DNA of 38,741 nucleotides from a virus, in IMG/VR virus record IMGVR_UViG_3300031514_000050, positions 1-38,741 of that record; one strand, written 5' to 3'. This document shows positions 31,854-38,741 of this stretch, in pieces; position 1 is the first letter of the stretch, and every line of letters starts with the position of its first letter. The notes below the pieces were generated by a model. It saw only the letters and a list, made by a program, of their open reading frames with translations. It searched no databases and had not been told where the DNA came from. The position numbers were made by a program, and so were the translations under genes.

Positions 31854-32176
31854 TAAGCCGTGAAGCATTAGAATGGGTGTGGCGGGCGCTGGACGAAAAC
31901 ATCAAGACCGGCAAACCGATTGTCCTTGCCAGTGCGCCGCCGGGGGGAGCCGTCTTGTACCGGTGGGCGCAAAAAGATTACGACAAGTTTGTTGCTTTTT
32001 ACGTGAAGATGGCAGAGAGGGATTTGGTGGCTGGCGAGAAAATGCAAGACGATGTTGGCACAAAGATGAGCTTGAAGGAAATAGAGGGGCTGTTGCAAGA
32101 GTATGTCGGTCGAGCTTTGGGCGAAAGTTCCTCAGAACCTGCGGGAGAATCTGCTGCTGCGCAGGGAAGTTCTTAA
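31850..32176 (+). CDS. terS: Putative small terminase subunit
   Basis: A 108-residue protein overlapping the previous stop by 4 bp and the large terminase by 74 bp. Residues 1-70 are helical (REALEWVWRALDENIKTGKPIVLASAPPG, RWAQKDYDKFVAFYVKMAERD); 70-95 form another helix; the end is a flexible Ser/Ala tail. Size, helical content and position immediately before the large subunit fit a DNA-recognition small terminase. No helix-turn-helix is certain, so the call rests mainly on context. Confidence 0.5.
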   Translation: MISREALEWVWRALDENIKTGKPIVLASAPPGGAVLYRWAQKDYDKFVAFYVKMAERDLVAGEKMQDDVGTKMSLKEIEGLLQEYVGRALGESSSEPAGESAAAQGSS

Positions 32177-33956
32177 GGCAGCCAGCAAAAGCAATCGCAC
32201 GCGGGTTGCCTTGCGGGAAGCTTGTCGCCACGACCCGATCCTGTTCTGCAATCTCTTGCTGTGGACGTATGACCCTCGGCGTCAGGGACGCAAAGTCATT
32301 CCTTTTGTGCTGTACGATTACCAGCGTCGTGGCTTGACTGAACTGATAGAGGCGATTCGCCTTGGCGAAGATGTCGGTATCGAAAAAAGCCGCGACATGG
32401 GGGCCACCTGGCTGTGTCTGGCAGCCATCTTCTGGTACTGGATGTTCGAGTCCAGGTGCAGCTTTCTGCTGGTCAGCCGCGTGGAAGGCCTGGTGGATGC
32501 ACCCAATGACCCCGATACCCTGTTCTGGAAGCTGGATCACTTTCTTCAGATGCTTCCGGGATGGTTTGCACCCAAGACGAGAAGACTGTCCCTGCATCTG
32601 GAAAACGAGTCCAACAAGTCGGTCATCGACGGGGCCAGTACCAGTTCTGACACCGGACGTGGTGGCCGACGCACCGCCATCATGCTGGATGAGTTGGCGG
32701 CAGTGAAGGCGGGCTTCGCTTTGCTGCGCGCCACGCGCGATAACTCTCCATGCCGTATCGTCAACAGCACTCCCCAGGGCGCAGGCGGTGCGTATTGGTC
32801 GTTCATGCAGGGAGTTGGTCGAAAGCTGTGCTTCCACTGGAGTCTGCACCCGTCAAAGGGCATTGGTTTGTATACCACCCGCAATGGAAAGCATATCGCC
32901 CTGGACGACCGCTTCTGGACGGCGTTCGGAGATGAAGAAGCTGCCGTCGCCGAGATGCAGCGTCTGGATCGCATCATTCTTTCCAGGGGGGTGAGCCTTT
33001 ACGACGGCAAGCCGCGCAGCCCGTGGTATGCCCAGCAATGTGCCCGTGCGGCGGTGGCAGCCGAGATTGCCCAAGAGCTTGACATCGACTATCAGGCATC
33101 GCGGCAGCAATTCTTTTCGCCGATGTCCATTGAGGCTTACATCAACAAGCATTGTTTTCCGCCGCTGATGGTGGGGCTGCTTGAGCACACGGGGGACACT
33201 GCCGAACCGATAAGATTTGTGCCAGGGCAGCCCGGCCCGACGGCCCAAGCGCGGTTGGCGTTGTGGCATCAGTTCGGCCTGAACAATGCGCCGCCGCCCG
33301 GCGAGTACGTCATAGGGGCAGACGTGGCTGCGGGCACTGGGGCGAGCAATTCGGTGCTGGCGGTTTACGATGCCAGTACACGGGTCAAGGTGGCCGAATA
33401 CGTCGATCCGTACATTCGCCCAGAAGCCTTTGCCCGCTTTGCGGTTGCGGTGGCCCGCTGGTACCATGATGCGGAGATAGCATGGGAGCAAATCGGTGCA
33501 GGGCGTCAATTTGGCGACGCTTTGCTGGAAACCGGGTATCGGAGAGTCTATCGAAGGCAATTGGAAGACCGTGCTGCGCGCTTCATCATTTCGCCACTGA
33601 TAGGCTACGTGCCAACCAAAGAAGGCAAGCTCCGATTGCTGGGCGAGTACCGCGACGCATTGGAAGAGGAAAAAATCATCAATCGTTCGGCGGATGCGGT
33701 TCGTGAAACTCTGGAATATGTGTTCACTGAAGGTGGAGTCGAGCATTCTGCCGAATTAGCAGCGGTCGATCCCAGTGGTGCTCGACTGAATCACGGCGAC
33801 CGCGTTATCGCTGATGCACTGGCCTGGCAGATGATGCTGCGCCGTGGAGCTTCGCAGCAATTGCTGGCCAGGGGCCGCCAGCCTGCCCAGCCGCCGGTGG
33901 GTAGTTTTGCATGGCGCAGACAGCAAAGTCGGGAGAAAGACGGATGGCAAGTGTAG
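32103..33956 (+). CDS. terL: Large terminase subunit (packaging ATPase-nuclease)
   Basis: A 617-residue motor that pumps DNA into the prohead and cuts it. ATPase: Walker-A-like KSRDMGATW at 95-103, Walker B AIMLDE at 192-197, coupling motif NSTPQG at 221-226. RNase-H-like nuclease: D407 in GADVAAG, E462 in AWEQIG and D571 in HGDRVIAD. It is a normal length for the family. ATG 32103 is the only early start, forcing a 74-bp overlap with the preceding gene. The end overlaps the portal start by 13 bp. Confidence 0.93.
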   Translation: MSVELWAKVPQNLRENLLLRREVLKAASKSNRTRVALREACRHDPILFCNLLLWTYDPRRQGRKVIPFVLYDYQRRGLTELIEAIRLGEDVGIEKSRDMGATWLCLAAIFWYWMFESRCSFLLVSRVEGLVDAPNDPDTLFWKLDHFLQMLPGWFAPKTRRLSLHLENESNKSVIDGASTSSDTGRGGRRTAIMLDELAAVKAGFALLRATRDNSPCRIVNSTPQGAGGAYWSFMQGVGRKLCFHWSLHPSKGIGLYTTRNGKHIALDDRFWTAFGDEEAAVAEMQRLDRIILSRGVSLYDGKPRSPWYAQQCARAAVAAEIAQELDIDYQASRQQFFSPMSIEAYINKHCFPPLMVGLLEHTGDTAEPIRFVPGQPGPTAQARLALWHQFGLNNAPPPGEYVIGADVAAGTGASNSVLAVYDASTRVKVAEYVDPYIRPEAFARFAVAVARWYHDAEIAWEQIGAGRQFGDALLETGYRRVYRRQLEDRAARFIISPLIGYVPTKEGKLRLLGEYRDALEEEKIINRSADAVRETLEYVFTEGGVEHSAELAAVDPSGARLNHGDRVIADALAWQMMLRRGASQQLLARGRQPAQPPVGSFAWRRQQSREKDGWQV

Positions 33957-35608
33957 ACTATCCAAAGTTGTTCAAGGCTGTGGAAGACAGCTATGCCAGA
34001 CTGGAACCGTTTCGTCGTCAGCGCAACGAGGCCATCAAACAGTATGTGGGCTATCGTTATCAACAGGAAGGATGCGAACAGGAAAAACCGCTTGGCGGCC
34101 TTGAACAAGTTATCACTACTTATACGCAACAGCTTGTAGGCGGGCAGCCGCGCGCACTAGTCCGGGCCAATCGGCCAGAATTGAGTCCTACGGCTGCCGA
34201 CCTGGAGGTGGCCTTGAACTGGCTGGTCAAGAAGCTCAATCTCTACGAAGCCTTGTGGGAGGTTGTGCTGAATGCACATTTCGGACTGGGAATTGCACAA
34301 GTCGGTATGGTGGAGGCCGAAGCGGCTGAAAGCTGGTGGCATGTACTAGGCCGTCCAGCGGTCAACGTGATTGACCAGGATGACTGGGTACACGACGTGC
34401 GGGCCAAGCGCTGGGAACACACCTATTTCATGGGACACTACTATCGCTGGCCCTTCGATGTGGCAGAGAAGTTCGCCTTGTTCGATTCGGAGGCTCGCAG
34501 CCAATTGAAGCCTACTACGGGGTCATTTGTCGCCCGCCGCAGCGGAATACACACCCCTGAAACGCTGGTCGAGCCTGTGGAACCACAGGTGGAATTGCTT
34601 GACTTGTGGCTGCCCAAACATGGGCTGTTGTTGACTTTGTGCCCGGAACAGCGCCTGGTGTTGCGTGAAGCCCAGTGGGTCGGCGACAGACAGGGGCCTT
34701 ACCACTTGCTGTATTTCAATCCGGTGCCCGGAAAGCTGATGCCGCTGACAACGGCCATGACGCTGGGGCCTCTTGACGAGTTGTGCGACCGTGTGTTTCG
34801 CAAACTTCACGAGCAAGCTGTTGCGCAAAAATCGGTATTGCCTTTCCGCGGCGGGAGCGATGATGACATCAGGCGGCTGAAGGAAGCGGCCAATGGCGAT
34901 GCTTTCCGTTGCGACGGCGACTTGCCGCAGGAGGTCAGATACGGCGGCCCGGATAAGGTGAACCTGGATTTTCTGATGGCTTGCGTACAACTGCTGTCCA
35001 GGCGGGCTGGCAATCTGGAACAGTTGGCTGGGCTGGGGATACAGGCTACGACTCTTGGTCAAGAGCAGATATTGCAGTTCAATGCTTCATTGCGAATCAG
35101 CTTTATGCGCCAGCGTGTCTACGATTTCGTAGCACGCATATTCCGGGCACTGGCCTTCTACTTGCTGACCGACAGGCTGGTGCAATTGCATTTGATACGT
35201 CCGTTGCCCGATATTGGTATGGAGTTGCCACTGGTTTGGGATGCTGAGCGGCAGCAGGGCGACATAGAGGACTACCTTATCGAGGTTGACGTTTACAGTT
35301 TGCATCACCGTAGTGCCCAGGCACAACTTGAAAGTATTTTGAGTTTGCTCAATAATTTTGTTGGACCATTGGTTCCCACGCTTGCGCAGCAGGGATACCA
35401 GTTCCGGCCAGAGCGGGTGTTGGAATTGATTTCCCGTTATCTGGGCATCCCGGAGTTGCATTACCTGTTCGAGCCTGGCGAACCGATGCCGGCGCAGTTG
35501 CCGGTGGCGGGCGCTGCCCAACAAGCTTCCGAGATGCTTGGGACAGAAGCCAGCCAGTACAGACAGACTGTCCCACGAGTTGACGTACAAGATTTGGTGG
35601 CTCGATGA
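33944..35608 (+). CDS. Portal protein
   Basis: A 554-residue protein. The ATG at 33944 (MASVDYPKLF) has GGAG eight bases upstream and is preferred over the ATG at 33911. The opening (AVEDSYARLEPFRRQRNEAIKQYVGYRY) and the following helical/beta pattern, with a long central helix region near 370-440, are typical of podoviral dodecameric portals. It lies directly after terL and before scaffold and capsid genes, the standard packaging and head order. It forms the DNA channel at the head vertex. Confidence 0.85.
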   Translation: MASVDYPKLFKAVEDSYARLEPFRRQRNEAIKQYVGYRYQQEGCEQEKPLGGLEQVITTYTQQLVGGQPRALVRANRPELSPTAADLEVALNWLVKKLNLYEALWEVVLNAHFGLGIAQVGMVEAEAAESWWHVLGRPAVNVIDQDDWVHDVRAKRWEHTYFMGHYYRWPFDVAEKFALFDSEARSQLKPTTGSFVARRSGIHTPETLVEPVEPQVELLDLWLPKHGLLLTLCPEQRLVLREAQWVGDRQGPYHLLYFNPVPGKLMPLTTAMTLGPLDELCDRVFRKLHEQAVAQKSVLPFRGGSDDDIRRLKEAANGDAFRCDGDLPQEVRYGGPDKVNLDFLMACVQLLSRRAGNLEQLAGLGIQATTLGQEQILQFNASLRISFMRQRVYDFVARIFRALAFYLLTDRLVQLHLIRPLPDIGMELPLVWDAERQQGDIEDYLIEVDVYSLHHRSAQAQLESILSLLNNFVGPLVPTLAQQGYQFRPERVLELISRYLGIPELHYLFEPGEPMPAQLPVAGAAQQASEMLGTEASQYRQTVPRVDVQDLVAR

Positions 35609-35919
35609 CTACGCTGCGGATCGTGTACGACAAGTGTGGAAGGCCCTTGAAATACTATCTTGACGGTAGGCGCATCAGTGCTGCCAAGGCGCGGCGTCTG
35701 GGACGCCGCAAACCGGTCTTCCCCGCCTTTTGTCGTTCGCGTTATCCGTTTTCCAGCGTGTCTGCCGGGGTGCATCCCGAACAAGTTCCGGCGCTTCGAG
35801 AAGCGTTGCGAAAAGCGGGCATTCCGACAGAGTTTACGCCAGATGGCGACCCGATTTATTCGGGGCCGAGACACCGAGCCAGGTACCTCAAGTTCATGGG
35901 ATTTATCGAAACGAAGTAG
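35605..35919 (+). CDS. Conserved small protein between portal and scaffold
   Basis: A 104-residue basic protein starting in an ATGA overlap with the portal gene. The N-terminus is rich in Arg/Lys (KCGRPLKYYLDGRRISAAKARRLGRR). The C-terminal half holds AGVHPEQVPALREALRKAGIPTEFTPDGDPIYSGPRHR, a motif I recall beside portal genes in other phages. Possibly a head-assembly accessory factor. No catalytic motif. Confidence 0.7.
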   Translation: MTTLRIVYDKCGRPLKYYLDGRRISAAKARRLGRRKPVFPAFCRSRYPFSSVSAGVHPEQVPALREALRKAGIPTEFTPDGDPIYSGPRHRARYLKFMGFIETK

Positions 35920-35928
35920 GAGGTGGCA

Positions 35929-36708
35929 ATGTCGAGCGCACCGGAGCCACAATTGGCACAAGCTCAGACGGCGACGGCTGACCAGCAGCAAGCTGGCACG
36001 CTGCCACAGCCGGAACCGCAACCGGACAGCCGTTTTGCGGCCTACGGGTGGACGCCTGAGCAGGTAGAAGCATTGCGAGAAGCAGGCGTGCTGGATGCAG
36101 CCGTTGCGGCTGCGGAACGCGCTATGCTTGTCGCTGCCGAGCGGATGCTTGGAAGTCAATCCTCGACGGCTTCTACTCCGCCGCCGACTGCGCAACAGCC
36201 AGTCCAGCAGCAACAGCAGCAGCAGGACGACTTCTCATTGCCAAGGCTGACAAAATCGGAGCTGCGCAAGCAGTTGCAGCGGCTCAATCAGGAATTGGCG
36301 TATGTGAAGTCCCAGGTGGCTTATGAGCAGAGTCGGCGCTTATCGGAGCAGATCGACGAGTACTTTTCCAGGCTGGGCGACGAGTGGAGCGATGTTTACG
36401 GCAAAGGGAGATATGACAGGCTCCCGCCTGAACACAAGCAGGCTCGCGACGAGGTGGTTCGGGCGGCCTCAGTGCTGCTGAGGCTCTATCCCGATTCGCC
36501 AATCGAGGACTTGCTGGAACGGGCGCGCTATGCCCAACACGGGCACATGCTCTACCGGAAAGCTGCCAAGGCTGCTGCTGCCGACATTGCCAAGGCCAGG
36601 GAAGGACAGTATTTGAGTGCAGTGTCGGATCGCCGTAAATCGCCTTCCCAAGTCGATAAGGCGATCCAGATAGCAGACCAGTTGATTAAGAAACTAAAAA
36701 CCGAGTAA
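35929..36708 (+). CDS. Scaffolding-like head assembly protein
   Basis: A 259-residue protein. The ATG at 35929 follows AGGAGG by five bases; a GTG at 35923 lies within that Shine-Dalgarno. The first 115 residues are Gln/Pro/Ala-rich and disordered-looking, then come a poly-Gln run (QQQQQQDD), a coiled-coil segment (SELRKQLQRLNQELAYVKSQ) and a basic helical end. Acidic, elongated, helical proteins just before the capsid gene are usually scaffolds that guide shell assembly and leave the head. No protease domain was found. Confidence 0.7.
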   Translation: MSSAPEPQLAQAQTATADQQQAGTLPQPEPQPDSRFAAYGWTPEQVEALREAGVLDAAVAAAERAMLVAAERMLGSQSSTASTPPPTAQQPVQQQQQQQDDFSLPRLTKSELRKQLQRLNQELAYVKSQVAYEQSRRLSEQIDEYFSRLGDEWSDVYGKGRYDRLPPEHKQARDEVVRAASVLLRLYPDSPIEDLLERARYAQHGHMLYRKAAKAAAADIAKAREGQYLSAVSDRRKSPSQVDKAIQIADQLIKKLKTE

Positions 36709-36765
36709 CAATCGCGCGCAGCAATGGCGTGCGCTCCGATTGTGGCTCGGTGGAGGTGAACTAAC

Positions 36766-37836
36766 ATGGCCATTGTCAGAGCGCAAGACATTGCTGATCT
36801 TGTCAATGCTACTTTGCGCGAGCTTGGCCCGCCGACCTTCCAGCAAATTGCCCAGCGACTCCAGGACTACCCGATTATGGGGCGCTGGCTCAAAGAAGAC
36901 AAAATCATGTTGTCTGGCGGGTACGGTATTCAGCGCGTGTTGATGATTAACATCAGCGCCCAGGCTCGCCACGTTTCTCTGTTCCAGGTTGACAACGTTG
37001 ACGTTCCTGACCTGCTGGCGACTATTTCGGTGCCGTGGTGCCATGCAGAAACCAAGTATGCATTCGAGCGGCGCGAAGTGTTGATGAACAACAGCGGTCG
37101 GGAAATGATTGTCAACATCTTGCAGCCGCGTCGTCTGGACGCACTGATAAGCCTCGCGGAAGAACTGGAAGTTCGGGCATGGTCTCTTCCGGCGGCTGGC
37201 ACCGACGAACAAAAACTGCTGCCGTTGGGGATTCCGTACTGGGTTGTTCCGAACGCCAGCGAGGGATTCAACGGCGGTGCGCCGAGCGGTTACACCGACG
37301 TGGGTGGCATCAACCCTGCCACGCAAGCCGAAGGGCGCTGGCGGAATTACACGTTCACCTACGCTGCGGCCACCAAGGGCGACCTGGTACGCAAATGGCG
37401 AACGGCATTCCGGCGTTGCCAGTGGCGCAGTCCGGTTCCGCATACTGGATTGACTGGCAGCGAAGAGAACCGCTATGGCTGGTACGTCAACGACGTGACC
37501 TACGAACAGTTGGTCGATATTGCCGAGTCTCAGTTGGAGAACATCGGCAGGGACATCAACGCTGTCCAGGGCAGTGTTACGTTCAAAGGGATTCCGATCA
37601 CGTGGATTCCGCAATTGGACAGTTGGACGACTACCAGCGGTTTCCGTCGGCCCTTCCCGGTGTTCGGAATTGACCACAATAGCTTCTTCGCCTACGTGTT
37701 GGAGGGCGACTATCTCCAGGAGCGTGGCGTGCAGCCGAGTCCGAGGATGCACAACGCTTTCGAGAACTTTATCGACTTGACTTACCAGTATGTCTGTGTC
37801 GATCGCCGACGGCAGATTGTTGGGTATCAAGCCTAA
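36766..37836 (+). CDS. Major capsid protein (HK97-fold expected)
   Basis: A 356-residue protein with GGAGG before its ATG, placed between the scaffold-like and jelly-roll genes. Length and pattern fit a capsid: a helical N-arm (QQIAQRLQDYPIMGRWLKEDKIML), mixed strands, a long helix (RREVLMNNSGREMIVNILQPRRLDALISLAEELE), a Gly-rich loop near 165-185, and a C-terminal beta region (GIPITWIPQLD, FFAYVLEGDYLQERGVQPS). The HK97 fold is inferred from position and size, as this fold has few readable motifs. Abundance would suit the isolated strong ribosome site after a 57-bp gap. Confidence 0.8.
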   Translation: MAIVRAQDIADLVNATLRELGPPTFQQIAQRLQDYPIMGRWLKEDKIMLSGGYGIQRVLMINISAQARHVSLFQVDNVDVPDLLATISVPWCHAETKYAFERREVLMNNSGREMIVNILQPRRLDALISLAEELEVRAWSLPAAGTDEQKLLPLGIPYWVVPNASEGFNGGAPSGYTDVGGINPATQAEGRWRNYTFTYAAATKGDLVRKWRTAFRRCQWRSPVPHTGLTGSEENRYGWYVNDVTYEQLVDIAESQLENIGRDINAVQGSVTFKGIPITWIPQLDSWTTTSGFRRPFPVFGIDHNSFFAYVLEGDYLQERGVQPSPRMHNAFENFIDLTYQYVCVDRRRQIVGYQA

Positions 37837-37850
37837 TAGGAGAGAAGAAC

Positions 37851-38660
37851 ATGTACGATCATCCGAAAGTTTTGGGCGTGCCGGGCCGGGGGCTGTCCGG
37901 CAATTTATGGCAGCCGTGTCCGATTAGTCGTTTGCGCGAAGACCCGGCAGCGGGGCTGTTCTACTTTGATGATTTTGTTGATGTGCCGGTCGCCCCATAC
38001 AACACTACGATTAGCTTCCAAGGCAGGTACCGCGTAGCCACTTCCAACAATAACGGAACTAGTATTACTGACGGTGCCTCGCCTACGGGGGTGATGCGGA
38101 TTGACCTGGCTGCTGCGGACGGAACTGGCGTTGTGGTCGGCGCCGGCGGCGGCATGGCGCGTTTCAATCCAGCGCAGTTGGAAAGCGTGTTCTTTGAAGC
38201 CCGCTTTCAAGTAAGCACGGTTGCCGACGACCGCTCCAATGTGTTTCTGGGCCTCTGCGCTGGCCCGGTAAGCCTTAGCAATCCTTGGGGAGGCAAAGAC
38301 AGTCTGGCCAGCTCCAACATGGTAGGAATTGCGCGTCGGACTGCTACTGGCAAGGGCAACAAGTTGGCGCTGGCCTACAAAAAATATAACCAGATAGGGC
38401 AATTTGTTGACCTCGAAAACTTCACGCTGGCGGCAGATACCTGGGTTACTGCCGGTTTTGCTTTCATGCCGCGTCGCCAGCGGATGGATTTGTATGTCAA
38501 CAACGTGCGAACGCAAAGCCTGCCGTGGGACTCTGTTTTGGCCGATACCTGGCCTAGCGGCGATATAGGGCTGTGCCCTGTGATTGCAGTGCGAAACGGA
38601 AGCGCGAACGCCAATTCTGTTCTGGTGGATTGGATTGCAGCGGCTTACTCTCTGCTGTAG
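37851..38660 (+). CDS. Jelly-roll (lectin-like) capsid-associated protein
   Basis: A 269-residue, beta-rich protein with AGGAG before its ATG, following the capsid by 14 bp. The strand pattern from about 40 to 265 (FFEARFQVST, NVFLGLCAG, NKLALAYKKY, WVTAGFAFMPRRQRMDLYVNN, SVLVDWIAAAYSLL) matches a concanavalin/LamG-type sandwich. Its place suggests a head decoration or head-fibre protein that stabilises the shell or binds glycans on surfaces. Catalytic residues were not seen. Confidence 0.7.
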   Translation: MYDHPKVLGVPGRGLSGNLWQPCPISRLREDPAAGLFYFDDFVDVPVAPYNTTISFQGRYRVATSNNNGTSITDGASPTGVMRIDLAAADGTGVVVGAGGGMARFNPAQLESVFFEARFQVSTVADDRSNVFLGLCAGPVSLSNPWGGKDSLASSNMVGIARRTATGKGNKLALAYKKYNQIGQFVDLENFTLAADTWVTAGFAFMPRRQRMDLYVNNVRTQSLPWDSVLADTWPSGDIGLCPVIAVRNGSANANSVLVDWIAAAYSLL

Positions 38661-38675
38661 TAGGGAGTGGATGCC

Positions 38676-38741
38676 GTGGCAGAACAGATTTGGAACGTCG
38701 TCGTTCAAGGCGGTTTTGCCGGTTTTGCGGTCGCTCTGCTG
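38676..38741 (+). CDS. Partial gene: hydrophobic N-terminus, runs off the window
   Basis: A GTG start eight bases after GGGAG opens MAEQIWNVVVQGGFAGFAVALL, 22 codons before the edge. The hydrophobic Gly-rich start suggests a membrane segment, as in a holin or small virion membrane protein. An ATG at 38671 in another frame gives a poorer-looking product. Full length and identity lie outside the window. Confidence 0.5.
   Translation, partial: MAEQIWNVVVQGGFAGFAVALL

Noticed and set aside
1-38741. tRNA genes, integrase or CI-like repressor
   Set aside because: No cloverleaf with conserved tRNA bases, and no tyrosine or serine recombinase signature or CI-type repressor, was seen on either strand. 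By eye this is not exhaustive.

Overview
The window is almost certainly a tailed double-stranded DNA bacteriophage, best read as a podovirus-type virus with a virion-injected giant protein. The evidence is a large terminase, a portal, a scaffold-like protein and a capsid-like protein in the usual order, no recognisable tape measure or sheath, and a 2965-residue polyvalent protein of the internal-virion type. Start sites carry Shine-Dalgarno sequences and two promoters match the sigma70 consensus, so a bacterial host RNA polymerase is expected. I cannot name the host. I see no integrase, CI-type repressor, tRNA or CRISPR array, and no phage RNA polymerase in the part shown. Both edges fall inside the structural module: tail tube or nozzle genes are absent, so they probably lie beyond the right edge and lead back to the fibre gene at the left edge of a circular or permuted map.

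Layout. 1-16.2 kb (+): tail fibre, two small virion proteins, a coiled-coil protein, the giant polyvalent protein, then a cassette of two papain-fold proteins flanking a small helical protein and a membrane-anchored thioredoxin-like protein (possible lysis or wall-entry cassette). A hairpin at 16.19 kb separates this from the convergent early operon. 16.2-30.1 kb (-): the early/replication operon, read leftward from a sigma70 promoter at 30.15 kb with a second one at 23.16 kb. In transcription order it holds small zinc-binding proteins, conserved phage proteins, a lambda-O-like initiator with an iteron array inside the gene, a DnaC-like helicase loader, further small proteins, then a recombination set: YqaJ-type exonuclease, Sak4-like RecA-fold ATPase, SSB-like protein and RusA resolvase. 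30.2-38.7 kb (+): a small basic protein, a beta-helix protein, putative small terminase, large terminase, portal, small protein, scaffold, capsid, jelly-roll protein and the start of a membrane protein.

The most unusual material is non-coding and lies in the early operon: an 83-unit NNGCC pentanucleotide array in which GCC never changes while NN is almost free; an 11-copy 17-bp iteron array with a 26.3-bp (2.5-turn) period next to a promoter; a 4-copy 23-bp repeat with an adjoining T-rich tract inside the initiator gene (lambda-like origin); a seven-tract G-quadruplex motif; a duplicated structured element of about 139 bp; a perfect 43-bp x3 repeat; and a recurring leader motif in front of several small genes.

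Domain names are from reading translated sequence and recalled family motifs. No database search was run.
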